Assembly: GCA_035772405.1 (NCBI GenBank)
Contig: JAYKKM010000439.1
Span: forward strand, 7,793,501-7,857,500
DNA from: Chrysogorgia sp. JL179-B06
Lineage: Eukaryota; Cnidaria; Anthozoa; Scleralcyonacea; Chrysogorgiidae
DNA length: 64,000 nt
Direction: 5' to 3'
Positions 18,880 to 30,900 of this stretch are shown here, piece after piece (the stretch's first letter is position 1; the number at the start of each line of letters is the position of its first letter). Made by a program: the position numbers and the translations under genes. Under the pieces are notes generated by a model. It ran no database searches. It had not been told where the DNA came from and was given only the letters and a program-made list of their open reading frames with translations.

Positions 18880-19950
18880 ATCATTTTCTATGCTCGCGTT
18901 GTGGACGGTCTAAGGTCCGTTTCAAACGTTGACTACTTTACATTGCAAACGTCGAACAAGATTGACGTTCTTTTTGTTAACAGCAAACCGCGGTTATAGA
19001 CTTTTGAGAATGGAAGTTTGACATTAACATGTCAAAGAGCATTCAGATTGGATAATTGAATCTTTTTGGACGATTCCAATCGTTCATTATATGTATTCAC
19101 CAGAAATTGACATTTGCTTCAGTATGCATGTTCAATTCAAAAACGTTTTGATTCGAGAAAACATACATATAAGAGTATAAATTTACACCCCAAACGTGGG
19201 TTGCTTGAGTAAAAGTTATATAAAAACCTTGCCGTAATTCACTTAACTCAAGAAGTCATTCCAGCAGTAAAAACGTGAACCGCAGACGTGTAACCTGACC
19301 GCTTGACGTTGGTCACGTAGTTTCTAGCGATAGCGGTTTCCGGTTATCAAGAAAAAACGTCAATGTAAAACCCTCTACCAGTACCGCGTGGACAATGTCG
19401 TCATAAGATCACGATTTCGTCCCGCGGGTATCTTGTCAACTGTGCATGTTAGGAAATAAACAGGATGTTTTGTAGTGCAAATCAGAACGCCAACTATTAA
19501 AGATATTTTTCACAAACGTGCATGCCACCATGCATCATGTCTCCTCCTTTGTATACTGAAAATTAAAACATGATGTTGGATTTAGAAGTACTGTAGTGTT
19601 AGTATTTCTTTATTTCAATCTTAGGATTAGAATTTTTATTAGTCTGTGACCATTGTCTGTCGAACATATCTCTTATATATTCTTAACATATCAATTCTAA
19701 AGATGGAATGAAATGTATTACATGATGCGAATACGGGTTTAAATTTTATACAAACGTATAAAGAATTCACCGTGTACCAGTTACATGATGGGTATATGGA
19801 ATTAAATGTTAGGTAAATTACGTAGATATTAATTACGTAGATTACGTAGATTACGTAGATTCGTATAGATTACGTAGATTCGTATTAAATTACGTAGATG
19901 CTTCGGTGAGATTTGGAAAGCGTATGATTGTTGCTCAATCCCTAAAACAA
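18880..19950. other. Non-coding spacer with a short tandem repeat
   Basis: No gene seen. At about 19820-19900 there is a tandem array of a 9-13 bp unit containing ATTACGTAG, which abuts the truncated 5' end of the LINE that follows. Confidence 0.6.
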
Positions 19951-19954
19951 CCCC

Positions 19955-21227
19955 ATGTACTATACTGTAGTTGACAATATTAGGCCAATTGCACTCACAA
20001 GTATATTTTCAAAAATACAAGAATCCTTTGCCTTGGAGTGGATGATAGAAGATTGTAAGGAAAGAATAAGTGAGCGTCAATTTGGGGGAATCTCGGGATC
20101 ATCATCAGTTCTTGCACTCTTAGAAATGCTCCATACAGTACATGGTTTACCGCTTTGGAGAACCCAAAAACAGTAATACGAATATTTTTTTTGGATTTGT
20201 CAAAAGCTTTTGTCCTAATCGACCACAACATTCTTCTATCAAATTTCAAATCTATTGGGGTTCGGCCCGCTCTACTACCGTGGATAGCCTCATATCTCAC
20301 TGATCGCTCACAGAGAGTAAGGTTCGACGGAGTTGTGTCAGGTTTTAAAAATATTAACGCAGGTGTGCCACAAGGAAGCAAGATAGGTCCGTTCGCTTTC
20401 ATTACAAAGATTAATATCCAACTATAGCTATCACTGATAAAAACTCGGACAAAGAACATGTGTCTATCTTTATGGATGACACTACACTGTCAGAGATTCT
20501 TAACATGAGCAGCTACGAGTCCCAGTCAACAAGTAATATACAAGCGAATGTTGAAAGGATTTCAAAATATGCAAGAGAGGAAAAAATGAGATTAAATCTG
20601 AAGAAAACGAAAGAAATGGTCATAGATTTCCGTACAGACAAATCTGAAATTCCAGCAATTACGATTGACAATACTATAATCGAAAGAAAAACATCGTACA
20701 AGCTTTTAGGTATCTTGATTGAGTCAGATTTTAAATGGCACGAAAACACCTGTTCGATTGTTAAAAAAGGAAGGAAACGTCTTTTCTACCTAAAAGTGCT
20801 TAAGAAATACAGTGCACCAGCAAAAGACCTTCTGACGTTTTATTGCTCAATAATTCGATCAGTGTTGGAATATGGTGACATATTGTGGCACGGAGGCCTA
20901 ACATCATCAGAAAGCCAAGACATTGAAAGAATTCAGAAACGAGCACTTAGGATTATAGCTCCAGATTTAAAATACGAAGAAGCTTTGGCAACATATAAAT
21001 TGCCTTCTCTTAAAGAAAGACAGGAGAAGCACTGCGTATAATTAATTAAGCGAATGCTATCTCCGTCGCATAAGCTACATCATCTCCTTACAGAAAAAGT
21101 TCAAAACGTTCGGGAAAGAAATACAAGATATAATGGTAATAAACTTTATAATTTTAAATGTAAAACTGAACGTTTTAAAAATAGCCCATTGGTGTATGCA
21201 ATTGATAAATATAATAGTAGTTTTTAA
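19955..21227 (+). pseudogene. LINE reverse transcriptase, frameshifted
   Basis: Plus-strand RT in three frames: fingers (19955-20176, NIRPIALTSIFSKI), palm motif A and the region after it (20155-20427, FLDLSKAF, then AGVPQGSKIGP), then motif C and thumb (20460-21041, SIFMDDTTL with FMDD in place of YADD, and ERIQKRALRII). The C-terminal tail ends with a stop at 21225-21227. The 5' end is truncated. A different family from the LINE at 17.2-18.9 kb. The A-rich sequence at 21380-21400 may be the 3' tail. Confidence 0.75.
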
Positions 21228-21471
21228 TGTTTTTAGTCGTTATGACTTATATATAGATATTTAGATATATATATATATAGCTTATTAACTTTATTAGAAT
21301 AGTTATTTTACTCATGTTTAAATTTTATACTTATGTAAATACATGATAATTAAGTTTATCTTCTTCATGTATATTCTTATTGAATAAAAAAACCCAGTAT
21401 TATTATTATAAGAACTCACACTAAATTAGCATAGCAATATCACGATAACTATATAGTTGATATTACAAATT

Positions 21472-21735
21472 AGTAGCGCGGCCGAGTAGTCTAAGGCGCT
21501 GGTTTAAGGTAATAGTCATTTCGATGGGGAGCACCAACTCCTTATAAGGAAGTAAAAAGTCGTTTTGGGTGAACCGTTTGAATCCGACAATATTTGGATT
21601 TTGGGCGAAGGACCCAAACAAGTTCATTAACAGAACAACTACACATAAATGGGTTTTTACGAAGGTTATACACGTTTGCGTAATATTATGGGCACGCGCG
21701 TTATGTATTTGGACTCGCTAATTCCAAATCTGTTT
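21472..21735 (+). repeat. SINE-like repeat with tRNA-Leu-type head
   Basis: GTAGCGCGGCCGAGTAGTC followed by TAAGGCGCTGG matches the 5' half of a leucine-type tRNA (acceptor and D arm with A box). No complete tRNA can be folded because the anticodon and T arms are not found. The body, from GTCGTTTTGGGTGAACCG to TTCCAAATCTGTTTTCAG, recurs inverted at 61170-61370, which marks a dispersed family. Confidence 0.5.
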
Positions 21736-23664
21736 TCAGAATTGAGATCGAGTAAATATTGGCCGAGATAACGTCCAAAATCTTATCGACAGAGACTACA
21801 AATACAAATACGCGATCTGGGGATGGGAAAAGAAACTCTAGGGGTGGGGTAGGGTGGGGTTGGGGTGGGAGAAGTGGAAGAAAAGGCGAGCGAGGGGATT
21901 ATTGCGGATTCGTATTTCTAGTGACTCAACCGGATGACGCACGTCAGTTTTTAACATTGTCATATGATCGATAATATTTTTATTTTAAAACTTATATACA
22001 TCCAATCAAAGTGATGGTCGTAATAAATGATCTCTAACTTTATAACAACTAAAAACTTTGACATCTTAAGAACAATCCTGAGCCCTGCATCGAACCGATA
22101 CAAATATACAATTACCTTCTAATTAATATTTACAAAATTAATAATATTATTCGAAATTGACTAATTCAGATAACAATGTTGATTTGTTTTGTAATTTGTC
22201 TGCAGTTCGCGAACAATTTTTTCAAAGTATTTGATTTGGACGGAGATGGTGAAGTGGAAATGAAAGCGCTTATTGCCAGCTTTGACCGTTTAGATTGGTA
22301 AGAAATAGTTTTATTATTGTATACATTATAAAAGTATTTGCCCACGCCAACAAATTATGAGGTCAGTTGTTTTTCCGTTTTAATAAAAGTAAGGAAATTA
22401 CGTCTGAAAACACCTACCTACTGGCGCGGGGTAAATTACAAACATTGCATTTCGACAGTTGTTTCCTACGCACTCACCATGGTATATACATCTCTAATTA
22501 TAAATCCTCAATTAAACTATCTTGTTAACTTGTTTCACAATACAAAATACATAAACATACCGAACACATGCACCTAGAATCATAGCGGGAAAAAGAGAGT
22601 AAATCTATAGAAATTCCGAGCGGCAAATTCCAGTTTATATGCCCGGTCACAGGGAGACTAAAATGTCAAAGTACTATAAAGGTCGAGGAAATCGTTGCCT
22701 CGTTTTCCCACGCAATTTTCCCCGTTCTTTCCGCGACAAACAACCCAACAGGGGTTCTAAACTTCCACTGGATCATTATACCGTCGGCAACTTCCGCCAC
22801 TGCCATTGCGAGTTAAGAACCGAATGTATATATCACAAAAATATTTCAAGGCTCTCGGCTAGACAGCCAAGGTTTTGGCTAATGTTATACAGTATGGATG
22901 AGTCATATATATTGAGAAATAGTTATAAAAACATCAAATTTGCTGATTTTAAAACGAGTGGGTGCACATGCATGCATGGGGTGTATTAGTGTGGGATGGA
23001 AAGCACAAAGCATTTTTACAAAGCATTTTCAGGTTGAACACGTCATTGTTCCTATCATAGCACAGATCACGCAAGAAATTTTCTATTTGTTAAACAGTAT
23101 ACATTAAACAGAGAATTAAGGATACCGAATGGTTTTCCGTTCAGGATACTGTGATCCAAACACACGCGGTATACGTTGCGAGAATAACAAAACACTAGCC
23201 GATATAGGCTAATTGATGCATTGTACATTAATTTATATTAATATTCATTCGCTGCTCTCACTAACACTGATGATATAATATCACTCTGTGAGATATTGTT
23301 CTTGCTACGTGGAACATATAAAATTCATATCTTTGAGCTACCGTGTAATGTTCTATTTATTATATGGACAATGAAATTAAACTCGTGAACGCAGGTGTTG
23401 GCAAACTCCGAGTTTAATCCAAAAACTAATGCAGCCGCTTGATCTAAAACTTTCAGAAAAACTTACAAATAAAAGACACAACTATCAATAATGGGTTAAT
23501 ATATACACTGTTTCATGTAGTGAATGTCGGAGAGCTTGCATGGATAACACATCCAAGTATTACTGATATCTCAACGGTGACTATACCGCATGCCGCGGTA
23601 CATATAAAAATCAAACCAATACGTCATTGTAACCTAGTTCGCTCTAACTGTACATATGAGTCTC

Positions 23665-23669
23665 GGTAG
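23665..23669. other. Target site duplication (left) of LTR retrotransposon
   Basis: GGTAG, repeated at 28232-28236 directly outside the other LTR. The empty site in the inverted arm (2868-2872) reads GATAG on the corresponding strand. Confidence 0.85.
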
Positions 23670-23806
23670 TATAATGTTCACATAGTTACTTATTATTCGT
23701 TTATTTGGGTTTTCTTCAATACACTCTTGACTGTGAACTATCCGCTTCTCACCTTACATGTGCTTTCTAATGTATGTTAATTATGCTCATAATTATGAAC
23801 ATTACA
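23670..23806 (-). repeat. 3' LTR of gypsy element
   Basis: 137 bp, apparently identical to 28095-28231. The terminal 10 bp are imperfect inverted repeats (TATAATGTTC / GAACATTACA on the plus strand). Confidence 0.92.
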
Positions 23807-23913
23807 TCCCTCCTTTTCTCAGATAATAAAGGCAGTTCAACTATAAATATAAGTCAATGTCTGGACAAACAAAATGTGAACAATAATTAACATAATTACT
23901 ATAATGTTCTACT

Positions 23914-26900
23914 TTATATACTGTCACATCGATAATAGTTCGGATTTCTTCGCTCTCTTCTGGGGTACCGTCGTTCTATGTTTGGGTCTTCATTTCTGTT
24001 ATCTCTTTCTTCCTCATGTCCGAGTTCAACATCATCTCTTTCCTCTTCTCCATGTTTTTCAACATCATCTATTTCTTCTTCAGCATTCTGGTTTGGTATT
24101 GGTTTGAAAAATGACTGGTTTTGAGTAATGGTTAACCCTGGTCGTTCTGCTGTGATCATTGTCCCTTTTGTTTTCGTAATTCGAAGTGGTTTTGGATCAA
24201 AGTTAGTTGTGAACTTATTTTGTTTGTTTTGCTTCACTAATACATGGTTTCCTTTTTTCATGATAGTGACTTTGGCATTTCTTCGTCGATCTGCATATTC
24301 TTTCATTTTCTTGCGTGCTTGTTCATCATGTTGTTCCACCGATTTGTCAAGGACATTCTTGTTGATTTTGGTGTCGATTTGTGGTAATTTTGTGCGAGTG
24401 TTGCGGCCAAACATCATTGTAGATGGTGCAACTTGAGTGGTGGCATGTGGAGTAGCTCTATAGTTAAGTAGAAATTTGTACATTTCGCGACGCCAATTTT
24501 GATTTTGAAGATGTGCGGTGCGTATCGCTTTCATTAATGGTTTCATGAAAGTCTCTGCTTCATTTGCTTGTGGCCATAGAGGAGTAATTTTTTTATGTTG
24601 GATGCCATTTTCGTCCATGAACTTCTTTATTTCTGCACTCTGAAATGGTGGACCATTATCAGAGATCACTTCTTTAGGTAAACCAAATGTAGCAAAAATT
24701 TCATCTAAACGAGGGATTAGACTGGATGCATTTGTTTTCTTCATAATCTTTACTGCAGGATATCGTGAACGTCCATCAATCAGTACAAGAAGGGTTTCAC
24801 CGGTGGGTAGGGGGCCAAGAAAGTCGATGTAGACAGTATTAAAATTTTCTTTTGGTAATTCTCGCATTCGAAGGGGTTGTGGTGGCTTTTGACGACCTGT
24901 TGCTTGGCACGGTATACACGCATTAATTTTCTTTTGGACCAGTGAATCGATCAGCGGGAACCAAACTTTTTCTCGCATTAAGCTCTTTGTTTTTACAATT
25001 CCCTGATGTCCAACATGGGCAAGACGTATTGCATCAGCACGTAATACCTTTGGTATGACAATGCGCGTCCCTCTTAGAATAATATCTTTGGCGGTGGAGA
25101 CAGTAAGTTCATCTTTTACATTGCGGAGTAATTGTAATTCATGAAGGTCAACTTCGGGTTTTTCTGTGAAGTCCATAGATTCTAATCTACGCCACGAATT
25201 ATCATGAATTATGGTTGCTACTTCTTGTAATGTTGGATCATTAATTGTCGCATTCTTTATTGCTTGAAGTGTCATGGCTTTCGGTGTTGCTAAGTTTGCG
25301 ATGAACTGGATATATTTCTCAGAATATTCGCTTTCGTCTGGTGGTGTTGAGATTTCGTTGGTCATTGGATGTCTCGACATGTAGTCCGATGGATTATCAT
25401 GTCCAGGACGATATTTAACTTGGAAATCATATGATTGTACTCGTAAACGCCATCGTTCAAGTCGTGCTGGTGAGTTACGTCGTGGGTGCTCGAAGATTGA
25501 TACCAATGGTTTGTGGTCGGTGTATAGTGTGAAATGAATTCCATACACAAATAGACGAAAGTGTTCACATCCGAAAACTATTGCTAGAGCTTCACGCTCA
25601 GTTTGGCTATATCGTTGTTCCACTTCTGTCAATGCGCGACTACCATAGGCGATAACACTTTCATCTTGTTCACCGGGTGTGCTTTGTAGTAATATTGCTG
25701 CAAGTCCAGTTGGCGATGCGTCCACAATTAGTTTCGTTTCTTTAGACGGGTCGAAGTAGGATAAAACTGTGTTCTTGGTCAATCTTTCTTGTAACTCTTG
25801 AAAGGCGTGTTGTTGCTTGCTTTTCCATTCGAACGTATTATTCTTTTTGGTAAGATGACGTAATGGGGCTGTCAATGTTGCCAGATCTTTGATGAATCTG
25901 CCACAATATGTTACCATGCCTAGATAACTGCGAAGTTCTGAAACATTAGACGGGGGTTTCAGAGATTTTATTGCTTCAATCTTTTCTGGACACGGAGATA
26001 TTCCTTTTTTGGAGAAAACATGGCCATAGAATGTGAGACTTGGCTTGTCAAATTCACATTTATCACCGTTAAATCGTAGATTTTTCTCATATGCGCGCTG
26101 TAAAACGGCTTTTAAACTTCGGTCATGCTCTGCTTGTGTTCCGCCAAATACAAGTATATCATCGCTGATGTTGACACAACCTTCGATATCTTGAAAAGTT
26201 GTTTGGATAACATTTTGAAATATTTCGGCTGCACTGTTTGTGCCAAAATTTAGACGCTTGTATCTTTTGAGACCTTTGTGTGTTGCGAATGTAGTTATGT
26301 CTCGTGATTCTTCGTCAAGTTCTAGTTGGTGGTAGCCAGAACTTAGATCTAATTTGGAAAAATACGCGGCCCCGTTCAATTTGTGAATTAGATCTTCAGT
26401 GGTAGGCGAAGGATGTCGTTCCCGCAATATGGCTTTATTTGGTACTCGCATATCAATACAGAGGCGTATTTTCTCTGGGTTGTTAGGTTTTGGAAAACAC
26501 ACGATGGGAGATACCCAAGTTGTAGGGCCTTTTATACTTTCAATGATATCTAAGGATTCTAGACGTTTTAGTTCTTTTGATAGTTTGTCTCTCATAGCAA
26601 ACGGTACTCTGCGAGCTTTTTGAATCGTGGGAGGCACAGTTTTGTCAATATGCAAATGAACTTGGTGATCTGTGAATTTTCCAATCCCTTGAAATAACTG
26701 GTCGTATTTGGAAATTAATTCTTTCAAGCGTTTTGGCTTTTCCTTGATGTTAACTGGAGGCTTCTCAACGGTATTCAGTTGAGTTGGAGTTTGCGGTTTG
26801 ACATTTGATACTTTATTGTCTCCGCTTAGTAAACATCCGGCGCTACCATTTATTACGTAAAATCGTGCAAAGGAAATCTTCTTTGCTGATTCCGCGGACG

Positions 26901-28056
26901 CTTGAAAACAACCTTTTACATTTAGGGGTGTTTTACTCCCATATGCAAAGAGTTTTATTTTGCTCTTTGTCAATTTGACATCTTTTCGGCTTGCCAATTT
27001 ATCAAAAGTGTTGCCATCGATGATGTTTACACTGGCACCGGAGTCGATGTTTACGCGAATCACTGTATCATTAACTTTAACATGCGTGTAGAAATTTTGT
27101 TTCTGAGCCACATTGTTAATTGTTTCTTGTTTTGGCGCAGTGATCGTTGGCAAGATTATATTAGAACCCTCCGGCGTATTACGTTGTACAGTATAAACAT
27201 ACTCATCAGAATCAGTATTCGAAGACTCACCTTGTTCGTCGACATGTTTTACCTGTGGTTTTCGGTGCAAGGTGTGGTGAGGTTTTGCGTTGTATTGGCG
27301 TCGTTCTGGTGTTTCAGTGTTTGGTTGATATGATCTTGATTTGCAGCATCGTGCAAAATGGTTTGGCTTTCGACAATTGTTGCATGTTTTCCCTTTCGCA
27401 GGACAGGAAGTTAGGTGCGGCCAATCATTACCACAATTAAAACATGTTTTCTTCTTCAACGTTGTACGCGTTGGATCAGGCTGTATGGCATTGACATCTT
27501 CGGAAGTATTTTCGACTATTTCGTTTTCGATTCCACGTGCACCTTTTTCTGACGTTTCCAGTATGCGTCCATAAGCTAACAATTCAGCTAACGTGATCTT
27601 TGGATGTCGGAAGGCGTATCGTCGTAGTTGTTTTGAAATTGTTCCAAGTTCAATTTGTGCTTTTATTTCTTTGTCCAGGGTAGTAAATTCACAATATTTG
27701 GCCATTTGTACCAGTCGAACATGATATTGGTCGATTGTTTCGTCAACGTTTTGATTTGTTTTTCGGAACTTAAATATTTCAAATGATGTATTCTTCTGAG
27801 GCTTGAAATATTCATTGAGAGCGTCACATGCTTTTTTGAATTCTTCTGCTGTTCCTGTATCAGGAAGTATTTCAAAGATGTTTAAGGTACTTTCACCGAT
27901 GTAGTGCAGTAACAGTGCACGTTTTCTTTTATCTTCTTTGACATCTAGTGCAATCAATAAATTTTCAAAACGCATGAACCAACGTTGCCATCGAATCGCT
28001 ATGTTCTCTCGGTTTTCAGCGTCGAAAGAATGAAAATTAGGTAAACTTGTTGCCAT
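23914..28056 (-). CDS. Gag-Pol polyprotein of Ty3/gypsy (Mag-like) retrotransposon
   Basis: A 1380-residue single frame starting at ATG 28054-28056. Gag region 1-330, with two zinc knuckles at about 205-238 (CFNCGNDW..., CNNCRKPNHFARCC). Protease with DSGASVNII at about 338. Reverse transcriptase about 470-640 with YFSKLDLSSGYHQL; its catalytic motif is ISDD (about 630-633) instead of YxDD. RNase H about 740-870 (KLIVDASPTGL, YTDHKPLVSIFE). Integrase about 985-1220 with the zinc module (HVGHQGIVKTKS), catalytic Asp in VYIDFLGPL, Asp in VISDNGPPFQ and Glu in QANEAETFMK. No chromodomain is seen. Fusion of gag and pol without frameshift is common in this clade. All active-site residues are present, so the element could be active. 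A serine/glutamate-rich tail ends it. Confidence 0.93.
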   Translation of the reverse strand: MATSLPNFHSFDAENRENIAIRWQRWFMRFENLLIALDVKEDKRKRALLLHYIGESTLNIFEILPDTGTAEEFKKACDALNEYFKPQKNTSFEIFKFRKTNQNVDETIDQYHVRLVQMAKYCEFTTLDKEIKAQIELGTISKQLRRYAFRHPKITLAELLAYGRILETSEKGARGIENEIVENTSEDVNAIQPDPTRTTLKKKTCFNCGNDWPHLTSCPAKGKTCNNCRKPNHFARCCKSRSYQPNTETPERRQYNAKPHHTLHRKPQVKHVDEQGESSNTDSDEYVYTVQRNTPEGSNIILPTITAPKQETINNVAQKQNFYTHVKVNDTVIRVNIDSGASVNIIDGNTFDKLASRKDVKLTKSKIKLFAYGSKTPLNVKGCFQASAESAKKISFARFYVINGSAGCLLSGDNKVSNVKPQTPTQLNTVEKPPVNIKEKPKRLKELISKYDQLFQGIGKFTDHQVHLHIDKTVPPTIQKARRVPFAMRDKLSKELKRLESLDIIESIKGPTTWVSPIVCFPKPNNPEKIRLCIDMRVPNKAILRERHPSPTTEDLIHKLNGAAYFSKLDLSSGYHQLELDEESRDITTFATHKGLKRYKRLNFGTNSAAEIFQNVIQTTFQDIEGCVNISDDILVFGGTQAEHDRSLKAVLQRAYEKNLRFNGDKCEFDKPSLTFYGHVFSKKGISPCPEKIEAIKSLKPPSNVSELRSYLGMVTYCGRFIKDLATLTAPLRHLTKKNNTFEWKSKQQHAFQELQERLTKNTVLSYFDPSKETKLIVDASPTGLAAILLQSTPGEQDESVIAYGSRALTEVEQRYSQTEREALAIVFGCEHFRLFVYGIHFTLYTDHKPLVSIFEHPRRNSPARLERWRLRVQSYDFQVKYRPGHDNPSDYMSRHPMTNEISTPPDESEYSEKYIQFIANLATPKAMTLQAIKNATINDPTLQEVATIIHDNSWRRLESMDFTEKPEVDLHELQLLRNVKDELTVSTAKDIILRGTRIVIPKVLRADAIRLAHVGHQGIVKTKSLMREKVWFPLIDSLVQKKINACIPCQATGRQKPPQPLRMRELPKENFNTVYIDFLGPLPTGETLLVLIDGRSRYPAVKIMKKTNASSLIPRLDEIFATFGLPKEVISDNGPPFQSAEIKKFMDENGIQHKKITPLWPQANEAETFMKPLMKAIRTAHLQNQNWRREMYKFLLNYRATPHATTQVAPSTMMFGRNTRTKLPQIDTKINKNVLDKSVEQHDEQARKKMKEYADRRRNAKVTIMKKGNHVLVKQNKQNKFTTNFDPKPLRITKTKGTMITAERPGLTITQNQSFFKPIPNQNAEEEIDDVEKHGEEERDDVELGHEEERDNRNEDPNIERRYPRRERRNPNYYRCDSI

Positions 28057-28094
28057 TGTGTCGTTATTTAGTTTTGATTGATCCTCGTCGCCAT

Positions 28095-28231
28095 TATAAT
28101 GTTCACATAGTTACTTATTATTCGTTTATTTGGGTTTTCTTCAATACACTCTTGACTGTGAACTATCCGCTTCTCACCTTACATGTGCTTTCTAATGTAT
28201 GTTAATTATGCTCATAATTATGAACATTACA
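28095..28231 (-). repeat. 5' LTR of gypsy element
   Basis: 137 bp, matching the 3' LTR. The element promoter should lie here. The primer-binding site adjoins it at 28080-28094. Confidence 0.92.
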
Positions 28232-28849
28232 GGTAGCTCAATGGTTAGAGCGTCCAATGGCTTGGCAAATATGACTTAACATGATACATGGAAAGAAACA
28301 AAGTCAGTCTGGCTCTTACTTTATTAGGCGGGAAAGTGATGTGATATACGCTACATGTCAAATAAATGTACGCGTTACTTGGTTTCCTGATCCCCCATTC
28401 TACGAGTGTTTTAGTTGATGGTAAATTGCCCAAAATATGCTTTGAAATTCACTTGTTTATCCACGATCTTTAATAGGAACAATTAGTGATTAGGGTAAAG
28501 TTAATTATCTTGTTTTTCATTACGCACCTTACAAAAAGAATGAAAAAGATATAAAATTATTAATCAAGATAACATTTTACAATATAACAAAGATATCCCT
28601 GAATAGCTTTTTAGTTTTGCAGTAGCCCATACTATCATTATTTTATGATCAGAAAAAAAAAATTAAATAAATTATACGACCCTCTTTTTCAGTGCTTCTG
28701 TCGATGCAAAATGGTATCTATGGATACAAGACAAGTTTGACGTTCATTCGTCGAATGATAGACTTGTGTCATTCGGACAGTTCATAAAAGCTCTAAACCT
28801 GAAAGAGGTAAGAAATTGTGGGTTAGGGTAAAACGCGGATGCGGATGGG

Positions 28850-29140
28850 CGGATGGCGGACGGACGGACGGATGAGAGGGTAAAAGACGGATGAGAGGGT
28901 AAAAGGCGGATAAGAGGGTAAAAGGCGGATGAGAGGGTAAAAGGCGGATAAGAGGGTAAAAGGCGGATGAGAGGGTAAAAGGCGGATGAGAGGATAAAAG
29001 GCGGATGAGAGGGTAAAAGGCGGATAAGAGGGTAAAAGGCGGATAAGAGGGTAAAAGGCGGATAAGAGGGTAAAAGGCGGATGAGAGGGTAAAAGGCTGA
29101 TGAGAGGTTAAAACGCGGATGAGAGGGTAGAAGGGAGAGG
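28850..29140 (+). repeat. Minisatellite in left TIR
   Basis: About 14 tandem copies of a unit built on GCGGATGAGAGGGTAAAA, alternating GATGAG and GATAAG variants. The inverse array is at 30930-31130. Hydrophobic proline/leucine-rich frames over it are artefacts. Confidence 0.9.
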
Positions 29141-29159
29141 GTCAAATAAAACGCGGATG

Positions 29160-30900
29160 AGTATAAAGGGATACAGGGTAAAAGGTCAAAGTTAACTCCA
29201 TGCGGGTGAGTTATTTTACAGGAGTTATTTTAACTCTGCTTTTTGGAGTACCGTAGCTCCGCGCAAGTGATATTGGGATTACACAAGCTCTTGTAGAGGA
29301 GTTAAAACTTGTCGGAGTTATTTAAACTCTATTTTGGGGGTGAATTCCTGAGATAAGATCTCAATCATAACAAACACGATCAAAATACACGCGTAAACAA
29401 CAATTTATGTTTTTGTGTTCTTTATTTCTGTTTTATTAAATAATATTTAATGATAATTTTTAATACAGACCGCTAAGGCCCGGTTCAATCGTCGAACTTC
29501 TCATTTTTCCGAACTCCGAACCTGTTCAATGGGATATTTATTATATGATTTGTAAAGTTTTTCAAAGCCATTTAAATCTATCTTTCGGGGGGTATACGAC
29601 AACTCAACAAAGAAGCCAGCTGAACTGCTTTAATCTGATTGGAAAAAATTACAAACAGAAAATTGAGGAGCCTCAAAAACATTATGTATAACTAATATGA
29701 CAGAAAAATACGTTGCTTAAAGTTATTCGTCGCTGCTGTCCTCGCTTATAAATCGCTTCGAAGCTTGAAGAACCAGCAGAATAAACTTCAGGCAAATGGC
29801 CATCACCGAACGAAAAGGAGCAGTTGTTGAAAACAGCTCCTGAGAACATGGAACTTGATGCCGGTTTTGAAAGGGAGGACGAATTGGTAATAAAACACGT
29901 TATTCGGTCTTGTCGATGGCACGATGCTTTCATTTCCTTCAACGTGTTTACCGCTCAACGTCAGGGACATATCTTTCTGTTGCTCTTCGGACGCTCCAGA
30001 ATAACTGTCAAATGACTTCAAATTTATTTGTCCAGCCAACCCAATCATGTTTAAAGGTCGACATTCTCGTGGCTTATAGTGTTTTTTTGGTGTCTACATT
30101 TTGCGACAAATTTCGACGAGTTTCGTACGTAGAATACCCTTGATGCCACTTCTGGTGTCTTGAAGTTGAAAATTTGGAAAATTAAATTAAATGCGTGTAA
30201 CAGGCACTGGGCCTCTGATGGTGCTAAAAATAACATTGAATTGTTTTAGTCTTCGTCACTACAAATGTTGACTTCTTTAAAGTAATAGGCAATGTTAAAT
30301 ACAAACGTAACTTGAACTAAAATCATAATAATATACTACTTTGCGAAAATTCAAACTATTATTTATTTATTATTTATACCGCCCTTGGTAACCTTCTAAA
30401 TTTCATTGTGGACTAAAATGAATATAATAACAAGAAAGAGCATGTTTAAATTTATACTGCAGCTCTTCAATCTCGTAACGAGATTGGTAGCTCTTCGGTT
30501 TGACGGAAATTGGATGAACAGAGCGAAAGATGAATATCTCTGGTCTGTATCGGGCACTTCATTTTGCCTATAGTGAAATTTTAGAATGTAGCCAAGGTGT
30601 TGCTACTACACGAACCAGCGTGTAATCGAAGATGAATGTCATTTGAGAGAGAGTAGAGATCTTTAGAGATCTTTATCTTTATGTCCAATAATCGGTGCGT
30701 GGTATCCATACGCAACTAACCTGAATCAAACCACAGCTCATGAATGCACATGTACTCTTTTGCGGCGTAACAAGTTAAAAAGGCGCCGCGCGACACGTCC
30801 CATGTCCATGTTGACATATTGTTATTGCGCGGCTTCAGATGTTTTAGCGACACAAAACATTTTACGTTTATTATGTTATTACGCTTTACTATTTAAGTAT
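29160..30900. other. Interior of the minisatellite-TIR element
   Basis: No gene supported. Frames on both strands near 29682-30236 overlap one another and show no domain. The region may be captured host sequence. Confidence 0.5.

Larger units (their letters stand above)
23670..28231 (-). mobile_element. Intact Ty3/gypsy LTR retrotransposon, Mag-like, 4.56 kb
   Basis: A compact element bounded by two 137-bp LTRs that I read as identical, inside a 5-bp duplication, with a single uninterrupted gag-pol frame on the minus strand. On the coding strand the LTR starts TGTAATGTTC and ends GAACATTATA, so it has TG...TA rather than TG...CA ends. Immediately inside the 5' LTR, TGGCGACGAGGATC looks like a tRNA primer-binding site (tRNA-Arg type by its TGGCGAC start). 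The left arm of the inverted duplication lacks the element. Identical LTRs suggest recent insertion. Confidence 0.92.

Noticed and set aside
21472..21520. Leucine-type tRNA gene
   Set aside because: Only the 5' half matches; no anticodon or T arm follows. Better explained as a SINE head.
28744..29145. Proline/leucine/serine-rich repetitive frame, and its counterpart at 30900-31181
   Set aside because: Translation of the minisatellite in the terminal inverted repeats.
29682..30236. Short frames in the minisatellite element tested as a transposase
   Set aside because: They are shorter than 90 residues, overlap on both strands and show no DDE or zinc motif.
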